A DNA stretch of 5,750 nucleotides, taken from Candidatus Fermentithermobacillaceae bacterium UBA3951 (lineage in GTDB: Bacteria > Bacillota > Sulfobacillia > Fermentithermobacillales > Fermentithermobacillaceae). Location of the stretch: the NCBI GenBank assembly GCA_002385465.1, contig DGDN01000111.1:6659-12408 (forward strand), written 5' to 3'. Both the position numbers and the translations under genes were made by a program. Of this stretch, positions 1 to 5,730 are shown in pieces. The notes beneath the pieces are model-generated. The model saw only the letters and a list, made by a program, of their open reading frames with translations. It made no database searches and had not been told where the DNA came from. Every line of letters begins with the position of its first letter. Within the stretch, counting starts at the first letter, position 1.

Positions 1-852
1 CTCCTTGAGGACAGCGGGTATCTAAACGCCGCGGCTTACCTCGCAGACTCGGTCATGCGCCCGCTTGGCCTCAACGGGAGGGCGATAATCCCCATGATAT
101 CCGGCACCGGATGCAACGTGCAGGCCATACTGGGTACTAGGATACTGGCAAGCAGGCGAGAAAGGTTCATAGCCTCGGCCCTCATTGCGCTGGTCCCTTG
201 CTCGGCGCGCATAGCGGTAATCCTGGGCTCGGTCGGCGCAGTCTCGGGATGGGTTGCGGCGGCGGGGCTGGGCGTAGTCTTGCTCCTCATAATGGGGGCC
301 GTGGGTGTCTTCCTGAACCTGCTTCTTCCCGGCGAGCGCCAGGAGATAATGATGGAGATGTTCCCCCTGAGGCGCCCCCTCCTAAGCGCCGTGCTCGGCC
401 GTACCTGGGTGAAGTTCTCGGGCTTCATGCGCGAGGCAGTGCCGTACATGCTCCTCGGGAGCCTGGTCGTAGGGTTCCTCTACGAGACGGAAACCATGTA
501 CCATCTCGTCAGGCCCCTCAAGCCTATAGTGTCAGGGATACTCGGGCTTCCGGAGATCGTCGGCATCGCCCTTCTCTTTGCCGCCCTAAGGAAAGAGATC
601 GCGCTCCAGCTTTCGGTGGCGCTGGCCGCGATGGTGACCGGCAATCCTTCGGCGACGTTGTCGTCGATCATGGACCCCAAGCAGATATTCATATTTGCCT
701 TGGTGAGCAGCCTATATATCCCGTGCCTGGCGACTTATAGCGCCCTTTCCCATGAGCTTGGGAAGCGCCAGGCTCTCGGGATCTCAATGGCCACCGTCGT
801 GCTGGCTGTCTCTGTAGGTTTCGTGGCCCGAGCTATCTTCTCCGTGTTTTAG
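1..852 (+). CDS. feoB: FeoB-type ferrous iron transport protein, C-terminal membrane part (5' end outside window)
   Basis: The frame is open from base 1 and ends at TAG 850-852, followed directly by a second TAG, so 283 residues of the C-terminal part are present. FeoB proteins import Fe(II) across the cytoplasmic membrane; the N-terminal G-domain that drives them would lie upstream of the window. Seen here: an LEDSGY opening, the first Gate motif GTGCNVQAILGTR (about residues 35-47), the second Gate-like motif PCSARIAVI (66-74), a run of hydrophobic segments, an RKEIAL segment, and the C-terminal YIPCLATYSAL block, in the order known for FeoB. The second Gate motif reads PCSAR where the commoner form is SCGAR; the meaning of this is unknown. 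The family call is firm. Fe(II) as substrate is by homology. No terminator lies between the stop and the riboswitch, so read-through into the downstream metal exporter region is possible. Confidence 0.88.
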   Translation, partial: LLEDSGYLNAAAYLADSVMRPLGLNGRAIIPMISGTGCNVQAILGTRILASRRERFIASALIALVPCSARIAVILGSVGAVSGWVAAAGLGVVLLLIMGAVGVFLNLLLPGERQEIMMEMFPLRRPLLSAVLGRTWVKFSGFMREAVPYMLLGSLVVGFLYETETMYHLVRPLKPIVSGILGLPEIVGIALLFAALRKEIALQLSVALAAMVTGNPSATLSSIMDPKQIFIFALVSSLYIPCLATYSALSHELGKRQALGISMATVVLAVSVGFVARAIFSVF

Positions 853-857
853 TAGAA

Positions 858-869
858 TATATATACAAT
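858..869 (+). promoter_or_regulatory. Possible -10 region of the riboswitch transcript
   Basis: An AT-only patch in otherwise GC-rich DNA sits between the feoB stop and the aptamer. TACAAT at 864-869 is a fair -10 box and would place transcription start near 876, close to the first paired bases of the riboswitch. No good -35 hexamer is visible 16-18 bases upstream, so this is tentative; the RNA may instead be transcribed as part of the feoB message. Confidence 0.3.
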
Positions 870-872
870 GCT

Positions 873-966
873 GATGATCTGAGCAGGCGATGAACCCAAA
901 CGGGTTCATGGGGCCGGGCCCGTTCGGGCAGCAGGTGACTAATCGGCGCATCTGCGGGACAGAGAT
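873..966 (+). ncRNA. NiCo (czcD-motif) riboswitch aptamer
   Basis: The RNA matches the four-stem junction of the NiCo riboswitch as I recall its published consensus. In order: short P1 5' strand (878-881), conserved AGCAGGC (882-888), P2 of 8 pairs (890-897 with 902-909, AAAC loop), conserved GCCGGGC (913-919), P3 (918-921 with 926-929), P4 (932-937 with 949-954, one G-U pair), conserved GGGAC (956-960), and the P1 3' strand (960-963). P1 has four Watson-Crick pairs (G881-C960 to T878-A963), then A-G and G-A mismatches, so it is shorter than in well-studied examples. Known members bind Co(II)/Ni(II) cooperatively, and Fe(II) has also been proposed as ligand. The gene following is a CDF exporter, the class this RNA usually controls. 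Identification rests on recalled consensus plus base pairing, not on a covariance search. Confidence 0.88.
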
Positions 967-984
967 TTCCGCAGATGCGTTTTT
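947..984 (+). terminator. Riboswitch intrinsic terminator
   Basis: An uninterrupted 11-bp stem (947-957 with 969-979) closes an 11-base loop and is followed by TTTTT at 980-984. The 5' arm contains the P4 3' strand and the first two bases of the conserved GGGAC segment, and the loop holds the P1 3' strand, so terminator and aptamer cannot form together. This is the layout of an ON switch: metal binding keeps the aptamer folded, blocks the terminator and lets the exporter be transcribed. Confidence 0.9.
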
Positions 985-1008
985 CTGTAGCGGACTGGAG
1001 GGATGACC

Positions 1009-1071
1009 GTGCCACGTTTCTTGCTAGGCTCTCTTGACAACCTCCCTATTCTGAGCGGTCACGAGGGATGA
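1009..1071 (+). CDS. Possible leader peptide coupled to the CDF exporter
   Basis: A 20-codon frame starting at GTG 1009 (22 codons if counted from ATG 1003) ends at TGA 1069-1071. That stop overlaps the exporter's alternative ATG (1068-1070) and lies two bases before its likely GTG start (1074), an arrangement typical of translational coupling. GGAGG at 997-1001 sits 7 bases before the GTG but only one base before the ATG, favouring GTG. It lies downstream of the riboswitch terminator, so it is on the full-length message only. The peptide starts MPRFLLGSL, resembling the exporter's own start, so it may be a decayed duplicate rather than a functional peptide. No translation evidence is available. 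Confidence 0.3.
   Translation: MPRFLLGSLDNLPILSGHEG
1063..1067 (+). promoter_or_regulatory. Ribosome-binding site deciding the exporter start
   Basis: GAGGG abuts ATG 1068 with no spacer but lies 6 bases before GTG 1074. The spacing argues that GTG 1074 is the true start, giving a protein that begins MTRFLIKRF, as many firmicute CDF proteins do. Confidence 0.5.
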
Positions 1072-1073
1072 AC

Positions 1074-2000
1074 GTGACACGCTTCCTTATAAAGCGGTTC
1101 GTGAAGGACTATCAGAATGTAGCCGACAAGGACGTCAGGGAGTCGTACGGGACTTTTGCCGGAATCCTGGGGATCATCTGTAACGTTTTTCTCTTCGCCA
1201 TAAAGATCACCATCGGTCTCGTCACAAACAGCGTGGCGGTGATCTCCGACGCGTTCAACAACCTGACCGACACCGGTTCCTCCGTTGTAGCTATCCTGGG
1301 CGCCAAGATGACGAACCGTCCCCCGGACAAGGAGCACCCTTACGGACACGGCAGGTCAGAGTACATCGCGGCCTTGGTTGTCTCTTTCATCATCTTCGCG
1401 ATGGGGGTGGAGCTCATGAGGACTTCCTTCGGAAGACTCACGAGCGGGGAGAAGGTGCTCTGGAATCCTTATCTCACGGCAGCACTTGCATTCTCAGCCC
1501 TCGTGAAGGTATGGATGTTTTCTTACAACAGGTTCATCGCAAGTGTCATAGACTCGAACCTGAACAGGGCGGCCGCTAGGGATAGCCTCAGCGACGCCGT
1601 CGCTACGGGCGCGGTTGCGGTGAGTATCGTCTTAGGCCGGCACACCACGTTCCCGGTAGACGGCGCGCTCGGAGTTGCCATCAGCGTCGCGATCATGTAC
1701 ACCGGCTTTAGCACCGCACGGGACTCCATTGACCGGCTCCTGGGGTCACCGCCCGATCCTGAGATTAGGGAGAAGATCAATGCCATCGTCATGAGCAGTA
1801 AGAGCATACTGGGAGTCCATGACTTAAGGCTCCATGATTACGGTCCGGGCCGCACCCTTGCTTCCCTTCACGTCCAAGTTTCCCACGAAGCAAACATCGT
1901 GGATATCCACAACGAAATCGACCGTATCGAGAAACTGATTGAAAAGGAGCTCGGCGTGAGTATGGTGATCCACGTGGACCCCGAAAGACCGGAACCCTGA
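1074..2000 (+). CDS. Cation diffusion facilitator (CDF) family metal exporter
   Basis: CDF proteins are proton-coupled antiporters that export divalent metals across the cytoplasmic membrane as dimers. This one has 308 residues from GTG 1074 (310 from ATG 1068), a normal family length. Numbered from the ATG: cytoplasmic start; TM1 about 31-52; TM2 with SDAFNNLTD (60-68), giving the site pair N64/D68; the HPYGHGR loop (90-96); TM3-TM4; TM5 with RDSLSD (171-176), giving D172/D176; TM6; then a soluble ZT-dimer domain from about 225 with LHDYGPGR and a final VIHVDP. Classical zinc CDFs carry HxxxD in TM5, so NxxxD plus DxxxD points away from zinc toward Mn-, Fe- or Co/Ni-type CDFs; this is inference. 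The upstream NiCo riboswitch controls it, and feoB precedes it. The stop is TGA 1998-2000, with no clear terminator after it. Confidence 0.93.
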   Translation: MTRFLIKRFVKDYQNVADKDVRESYGTFAGILGIICNVFLFAIKITIGLVTNSVAVISDAFNNLTDTGSSVVAILGAKMTNRPPDKEHPYGHGRSEYIAALVVSFIIFAMGVELMRTSFGRLTSGEKVLWNPYLTAALAFSALVKVWMFSYNRFIASVIDSNLNRAAARDSLSDAVATGAVAVSIVLGRHTTFPVDGALGVAISVAIMYTGFSTARDSIDRLLGSPPDPEIREKINAIVMSSKSILGVHDLRLHDYGPGRTLASLHVQVSHEANIVDIHNEIDRIEKLIEKELGVSMVIHVDPERPEP

Positions 2001-2108
2001 CACGCCGGAGGGGTAAGTGAGGCCCAGAGACATTCGTGTGGCAGTTGTGCCGGATGACAAGAGGCGTTCATGCCGCAAGCAGGGTCCGGGCCGCCACGGT
2101 TGAGCAGT

Positions 2109-3440
2109 CTATCTATCTACCCGTATTGCTCCGAGGCTTCCCGTAGGAGTGCCTTCGAAGTCGGGCATCTGGATCTCCATCGTCCCGTCTTCCGCCTCTA
2201 TAAATCGGACTATCACGTTGCCCATGAGGAAGGATCCTTCCGGTCCAGGCCCGATCGCCAGTAGTTCTTGTGACGACGTACCTGACATAGATGCCACAAG
2301 GCGCCCTTTCCTGAGCTCAATGACTATCGTTTCGCCTCTTGGCGTCTCGTAAGTCCCTGCGTATTGCTCCAAGACATGTGGTTCCGGGGCTTTTGCGCCA
2401 TGGGTGAGGGCCATCTTGGCGATCTCGTGACACATCCCTTCAACGGTGTCGTTGAAATTACCAAGCAAGATGACTACCAGGTCTTGACTGGGAAAGCGGA
2501 CCATCCCCGAAGAAAGGCCGGGGAGGTGGCCGAAGGCCGCGAGGAAGTTCCCTGCCTTTCCTAGAGACTCTCGACTTACGACCTTTTCCGACATAAGACC
2601 TTGGTGGAGCCGGTACAAGTCGTCCACCGTAGAGTAGAGGCTACCTGAACCCGTGAAGTTTGACCAGTGGTAGTCGTCGGTTTTGACCGGCCTGTCTCCT
2701 CGTACGATATAGGCAATAGCCAGGTCCTCTACGTGCTGATTCCGGTAATCCCCTGAAGAATACATGTCCAGTGGTTCAAACAAGGCTTCTCTTAAGTAGT
2801 CCCCATAGGACTTTCCGGCGGCTTTTTCGATAATGCCTGCCAGCAATATATAACCTGAGTTGCTGTAGCCGTACGCCGAGCCGGGGATCCACTTGAGCGG
2901 TTTGTCTCGAAAGGTCGCGATGAGTTCATCCAGCGACTTTGCATGTCGCGCTACCTGGTCGAAAGCGGGGTCCTCGTTGTGGATGTCGTAGAGTCCGGAT
3001 GTGTGGTCCATGAGGTGGCGCAGGGTGATGGACTCTCCGTTCGGAAAGCCGTTGTAGAACCGGTCAACCGTGTCCTCAAGGGTAACGAGGCCTTGTTCAC
3101 ACAGAGTCATGATGGCGAGGCTTGTGAACACCTTGGAGATTGAACAAATACGGTGCTTTGTCTCGGGTGTGTTCAAGAGCCCCCTTTCGTGGTCGGCCAT
3201 CCCGTAGCCCTTGCGCAGGATGATCTTGCCGTCTAAGGCCACGAGGACAGAACCGCTGAAGGTCAGGGCGTCGTACTTCTCCCAAAGGTACATGTCGATC
3301 TTCTGGGACAGGGTGGGAGGCCCACAACTACCCAGCAAAGCCAGTGCGCACGAAATGAGCAAGGCGACGGTTATAGTTGCCACGGATGCCCGGGTCCTCT
3401 TTGGCCTGTTGGTCGACTCTGGCCCACGCAATAGCATCAC
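2109..3440 (-). CDS. Beta-lactamase-fold serine hydrolase, putative lipoprotein, third active-site motif missing
   Basis: A 443-residue member of the beta-lactamase/penicillin-binding-protein-like serine hydrolase family (Pfam Beta-lactamase type). The N-terminus has basic residues, a hydrophobic stretch (about 20-36) and a lipobox-like LGSC with Cys39, suggesting a lipid-anchored protein outside the membrane. SISK (100-103) supplies the nucleophile Ser100 and Lys103; YSN (192-194) is the second motif; PLDM and GSGSLYSTVDDL blocks follow in the usual order. The region between VVSRESL (287-293) and FGHLPGLSSG (303-312) is about 25 residues shorter than expected, lacks the common GYGW block, and has Ala-Phe-Gly where HxG is expected. 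After LLGNFND comes a C-terminal beta-rich domain starting at QYAGTYE (360-366), common in this family. A second ATG (3435-3437) has better spacing from the weak GAGAAG site and may be the start. Substrate unknown; activity may be impaired. Confidence 0.85.
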   Translation of the reverse strand: MMLLRGPESTNRPKRTRASVATITVALLISCALALLGSCGPPTLSQKIDMYLWEKYDALTFSGSVLVALDGKIILRKGYGMADHERGLLNTPETKHRICSISKVFTSLAIMTLCEQGLVTLEDTVDRFYNGFPNGESITLRHLMDHTSGLYDIHNEDPAFDQVARHAKSLDELIATFRDKPLKWIPGSAYGYSNSGYILLAGIIEKAAGKSYGDYLREALFEPLDMYSSGDYRNQHVEDLAIAYIVRGDRPVKTDDYHWSNFTGSGSLYSTVDDLYRLHQGLMSEKVVSRESLGKAGNFLAAFGHLPGLSSGMVRFPSQDLVVILLGNFNDTVEGMCHEIAKMALTHGAKAPEPHVLEQYAGTYETPRGETIVIELRKGRLVASMSGTSSQELLAIGPGPEGSFLMGNVIVRFIEAEDGTMEIQMPDFEGTPTGSLGAIRVDR

Positions 3441-3480
3441 TTCTCAACGATTGTTCACTCTGTATGACTTGCGGAATCGC

Positions 3481-4012
3481 TTACGTCCCCCGGTGACCAA
3501 GCCCGGACGTCGCCAGCAGGATGGCCCTCATGACCTCCTTGAGAGTCTGTCCGTCGTCGTCGCCGTCGGCCCCATAAGATACCAGAGAGAGCGCGCTTAC
3601 CTTCTCGTCGCCGATCATGTACGCAAGGGCCCGACCTAGTTGTTCCCCTGTTAGCCCTCCAGGTGACGGCAGCCCCGCGGCAGGTGCGACGATGGGATCC
3701 AGGATGTCGAGGTCTACGTGTACGTAGATCGTATCTACCCGGGCTGAAAGGTCTGCCAATGCCGGTTTTAGGTCGGGACTTAGTTCGATAAGGCCGTTCT
3801 CCCTTACTACTTTCAACTCATCCTCGGCGATAGCCTCTTTCTCGAGTTCATCAAGGTCTCGCACGCCGGCCATTATGATGTCTGAGAAGAGTATAGGTGT
3901 CACGAGGCCGCTCCGGTTTCTCAAACGGGGAAGGCACTTTCCGGCCAGAACTGCTACCGGCATCCCTCCGAGCATACCCGATGGGCTCGTATCCGGCGTG
4001 CGGTTTCCATGC
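3481..4012 (-). pseudogene. Arginase/agmatinase-family remnant, 5'-truncated
   Basis: Arginase-family (ureohydrolase) enzymes hydrolyse guanidino groups using two metal ions. Only the C-terminal part is here: TPDTSPSGMLGGMPVAVLAG, the metal motif VDLDILDP (3694-3717; both Asp ligands kept), APAAGLPSPGGLTG, and a normal end with SLVSYGADGDDDGQTL before TAA 3481-3483. The frame stays open upstream of ATG 3975, and homology is recognisable to about 4012. There the expected DAHGD metal motif reads RSHGN, losing both Asp ligands. The N-terminal part with GGDHS is absent, because the dipeptidase stop lies only about 45 bases further up. Family length is about 280-310 residues; about 175 remain. ATG 3975 (164 codons) has no ribosome-binding site. 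A decayed gene cut by an old deletion is the best reading; a short translated non-enzymatic protein cannot be excluded. It ends 40 bases before the serine hydrolase start. Confidence 0.65.
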
Positions 4013-4057
4013 GACCTGATTTCGACGCCTATTTCAAGGAAACAGGCTCCAAGCCGG

Positions 4058-5515
4058 TCAAGCCATCAGATCGTTGAACAGTCTCCTCCAGGATTTCCAC
4101 GCCAGGACTGCCTGTTCGTTGGTGTAATCCGTGAGCATGGCAACGGCTTTCGCCGGATCTTCCTGAAAGGCTTTGTACACTTTGGCTTCGAACTCAGCCT
4201 GCGCGTCCTCCCATTCTTTCTCCAGGGCATCTCTCCTGGCGGCGATCTCGCCGATTACCTCGGCATACGCGGCGTCTGCGAGGTCCTGGACATCTTGGAA
4301 CGCCCACCATGCGCGACCCGGACGGTGAGAAAGGTCTGCCTGGGGCACATTGAAGTGGCTGGCCGCGCCGACGTGTGGAGCGTACCAGCCGTAACCCATG
4401 GGGACTCGTTCCACACCCAGGTACCACGGGACGAATGGGCTCGTGCAGGGATTCAGGGTTGCCCGCCATATGCACGTGAGGGCGGGGTTCTCACGGAACT
4501 GGATCACGAAGCTCTCCAGGGTTGTCGCGGTGCAGATGGTCCGGTTCCCGGTTCGGTGAGGGTTCTTGGAATATCCTTCCGACAGGTCGTCGTCGGTCCC
4601 CTCATAGTGGGTACGCAGCACCTTCTTTACGTCGGCGATACCCAGTTTCCGTGGCGGCTTCACCGAAAATGCGCGGACATCTTCCGGTTCTCTTTCGAGG
4701 ATGATCCTCAAGGCGTTCTTATGTCGCACCATGTTGCCGGCCTGGTTCTGCTCCGGGTCCTGGTACGCGAGGGCGAAGTCAAAATCGCTGTAATCTCCTT
4801 CTTTGGAGGGAGTGTACCATCCTCGCTTGATGGCGTAGGTGATTAAGTCGGGGGATGCTACGAAGTACTCCTTATCATGAAGGTCGACGCTATGGATGGT
4901 GTACCAATTGGGCATGAAGAAGACCTCATCGTCCGGGACCCTCTTGGCAACATAATGCTTTCCCTTGACGACCTGGAACACCCAGCCTTCGTCCTTGTCG
5001 ACGATCATGTATGCGCGTCCTGCGCCGGTGTATCCCCACTGAGACACCAGCTCGGCGGCTATCCGGACGCCTTCCCTAGCTGTCTTGGCTCGTTGGGCGA
5101 CTATGTGTCCGATTCCGTAGCCGATCCCGCCGTTTACCAGCTCGGGCATATCCTCCCTAGTACGGCCGCAGCTATCGCTTGCTATGGCCACACCCCATTC
5201 GTTGATGAATGTGTCGCTGAAGGAGGCTTTCCAGCTGGCCCTCGTCTCGGACCAAAGGTATGCCCATGTTTCGGGGACTTGAGGGATCTTGGCGCACTCA
5301 GGCTCAAAAGTGAGGAATTCACCTGGTTTGTGGGTGGCTCTCGGGACTTTGTACTGGATCATGGCGTTGTTTCCGGCGTCATCTTCGTTGTGTCCGAAGA
5401 GGACTTCTCCGGTAGCCGAGGCTTTCTTGCCTACAATCATCGCGCTGCAGTCGTCGAAAATGGACTCGTCTACCCAAGGCTCTCCGAAGGGGTAGGGGTT
5501 ATTGCCGCTTTCCAT
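4058..5515 (-). CDS. Peptidase family C69 dipeptidase (Ntn hydrolase)
   Basis: A 485-residue protein of the C69/PepD dipeptidase family, N-terminal-nucleophile hydrolases that cleave dipeptides after self-processing exposes a Cys. Cys23 in DDCSAMIVGKKAS is the expected nucleophile; GHNEDD (41-46), NEWGVAIASDSCG (105-117), GGIGYGIGH (129-137) and GAGRAYMIVD (164-173) are family blocks in the usual order. The C-terminus from about residue 410 is charged and helical (likely coiled coil), as in other members. The length is normal. The 22 residues before Cys23 are polar, not a hydrophobic signal peptide, so the protein is probably cytoplasmic with a short propeptide. ATG 5513-5515 is supported by AAGGGAG eight bases upstream and by an in-frame stop a few codons further up. 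It is the first of three genes on this strand. The C69 family call is firm; the exact substrate is unknown. Confidence 0.92.
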   Translation of the reverse strand: MESGNNPYPFGEPWVDESIFDDCSAMIVGKKASATGEVLFGHNEDDAGNNAMIQYKVPRATHKPGEFLTFEPECAKIPQVPETWAYLWSETRASWKASFSDTFINEWGVAIASDSCGRTREDMPELVNGGIGYGIGHIVAQRAKTAREGVRIAAELVSQWGYTGAGRAYMIVDKDEGWVFQVVKGKHYVAKRVPDDEVFFMPNWYTIHSVDLHDKEYFVASPDLITYAIKRGWYTPSKEGDYSDFDFALAYQDPEQNQAGNMVRHKNALRIILEREPEDVRAFSVKPPRKLGIADVKKVLRTHYEGTDDDLSEGYSKNPHRTGNRTICTATTLESFVIQFRENPALTCIWRATLNPCTSPFVPWYLGVERVPMGYGWYAPHVGAASHFNVPQADLSHRPGRAWWAFQDVQDLADAAYAEVIGEIAARRDALEKEWEDAQAEFEAKVYKAFQEDPAKAVAMLTDYTNEQAVLAWKSWRRLFNDLMA

Positions 5516-5523
5516 TATCTGTG

Positions 5524-5530
5524 CTCCCTT
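5524..5530 (-). promoter_or_regulatory. Ribosome-binding site of the C69 dipeptidase
   Basis: On the minus strand AAGGGAG lies 8 bases before ATG 5513-5515, a good Shine-Dalgarno match that supports this start over any upstream codon. Confidence 0.7.
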
Positions 5531-5536
5531 CCGTGA

Positions 5537-5578
5537 TTAGCTCGGTCTTGCTCAGGTCGCCTGCTCGGTCTGCTTGTC
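5537..5578. repeat. Short imperfect tandem repeat, 11-12 bp units
   Basis: On the + strand the units are TTAGCTCGGTC (5537-5547), TTGCTCAGGTC (5548-5558), GCCTGCTCGGTC (5559-5570) and a shorter TGCTTGTC (5571-5578). The core GCTCGGTCT occurs exactly twice, 23 bases apart (5540-5548 and 5563-5571). The array ends just upstream of the dipeptidase ribosome-binding site, so it lies in that gene's 5' leader. It could be an operator, a leader structure or simple slippage; nothing decides between them. Confidence 0.45.
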
Positions 5579-5613
5579 GGTTTATCCGTTGGTTCATCTT
5601 ACCGGCTCATCCC

Positions 5614-5730
5614 AATTGCGGGATTTGGCCGACAAGAGTTTCGCTAAAGAGCAGCCAGTTTCCTGCTGAGGTGTCTAGATATGGCTTTGGTTGCGCAACT
5701 ATCAGAAATTGCGGGATAGGCAGCGGGATA
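5614..5730. repeat. Three copies of GCGGGAT upstream of the dipeptidase
   Basis: AATTGCGGGAT occurs at 5614-5624 and again at 5707-5717, with a third GCGGGATA at 5723-5730, exactly 12 bases after the matching part of the second copy. The first copy also forms a small inverted repeat, ATCCC (5609-5613) with GGGAT (5620-5624). A perfect 10-base palindrome GTTGCGCAAC lies at 5690-5699. These could be regulator sites for the dipeptidase, but no -35/-10 pair is convincing here, and apart from these repeats and the ribosome-binding site I see nothing in 5516-5750. Confidence 0.35.

Larger units (their letters stand above)
998..1090 (+). repeat. Duplicated translation-initiation region (two 28-bp copies, 65 bp apart)
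   Basis: Copy 1 (998-1025) and copy 2 (1063-1090) match at 22 of 28 positions, starting with a shared GAGGGATGA. Each carries a purine-rich ribosome-binding site, an ATG directly after it and a GTG six bases further on. The encoded starts are similar too: MTVPRFLL against MNVTRFLI. Copy 2 begins the CDF exporter; copy 1 begins a short leader frame. Similarity fades after about 1025/1090. Confidence 0.7.

Noticed and set aside
36..740. Overlapping frames of 137 codons (minus) and 180 codons (plus) within the feoB fragment
   Set aside because: The FeoB frame is supported by conserved motifs from base 1 to 852; the others are low-complexity Arg/Pro/Ala-rich shadows.
1034..1039. Perfect TTGACA that could be a -35 box for the CDF gene
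   Set aside because: No acceptable -10 box lies 16-18 bases downstream; a promoter here would also bypass the riboswitch.
2040..2051. Small hairpin GGCA-GTTG-TGCC in the gap between the convergent genes (2001-2108)
   Set aside because: Only 4 bp with no U-tract on either strand; not a credible terminator, and nothing else in the gap is.
3875..4846. Long + strand open frame of 323 codons
   Set aside because: It runs antisense to the dipeptidase and the arginase remnant, both with clear family motifs on the minus strand; its translation shows no recognisable motif and it is a GC-rich shadow frame.
4877..5536. + strand open frame of 219 codons
   Set aside because: Antisense shadow of the N-terminal part of the C69 dipeptidase; no family signal of its own.
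5499..5597. Minus-strand 32-codon frame (ATG 5595-5597) overlapping the dipeptidase start
   Set aside because: Only a weak ribosome-binding site and no recognisable sequence; its regularity comes from the tandem repeat it crosses.
5573..5636. Inverted repeat CTTGTCGG (5573-5580) with CCGACAAG (5629-5636)
   Set aside because: 8 bp separated by 48 bases, without supporting pairing or attenuator features; could occur by chance.
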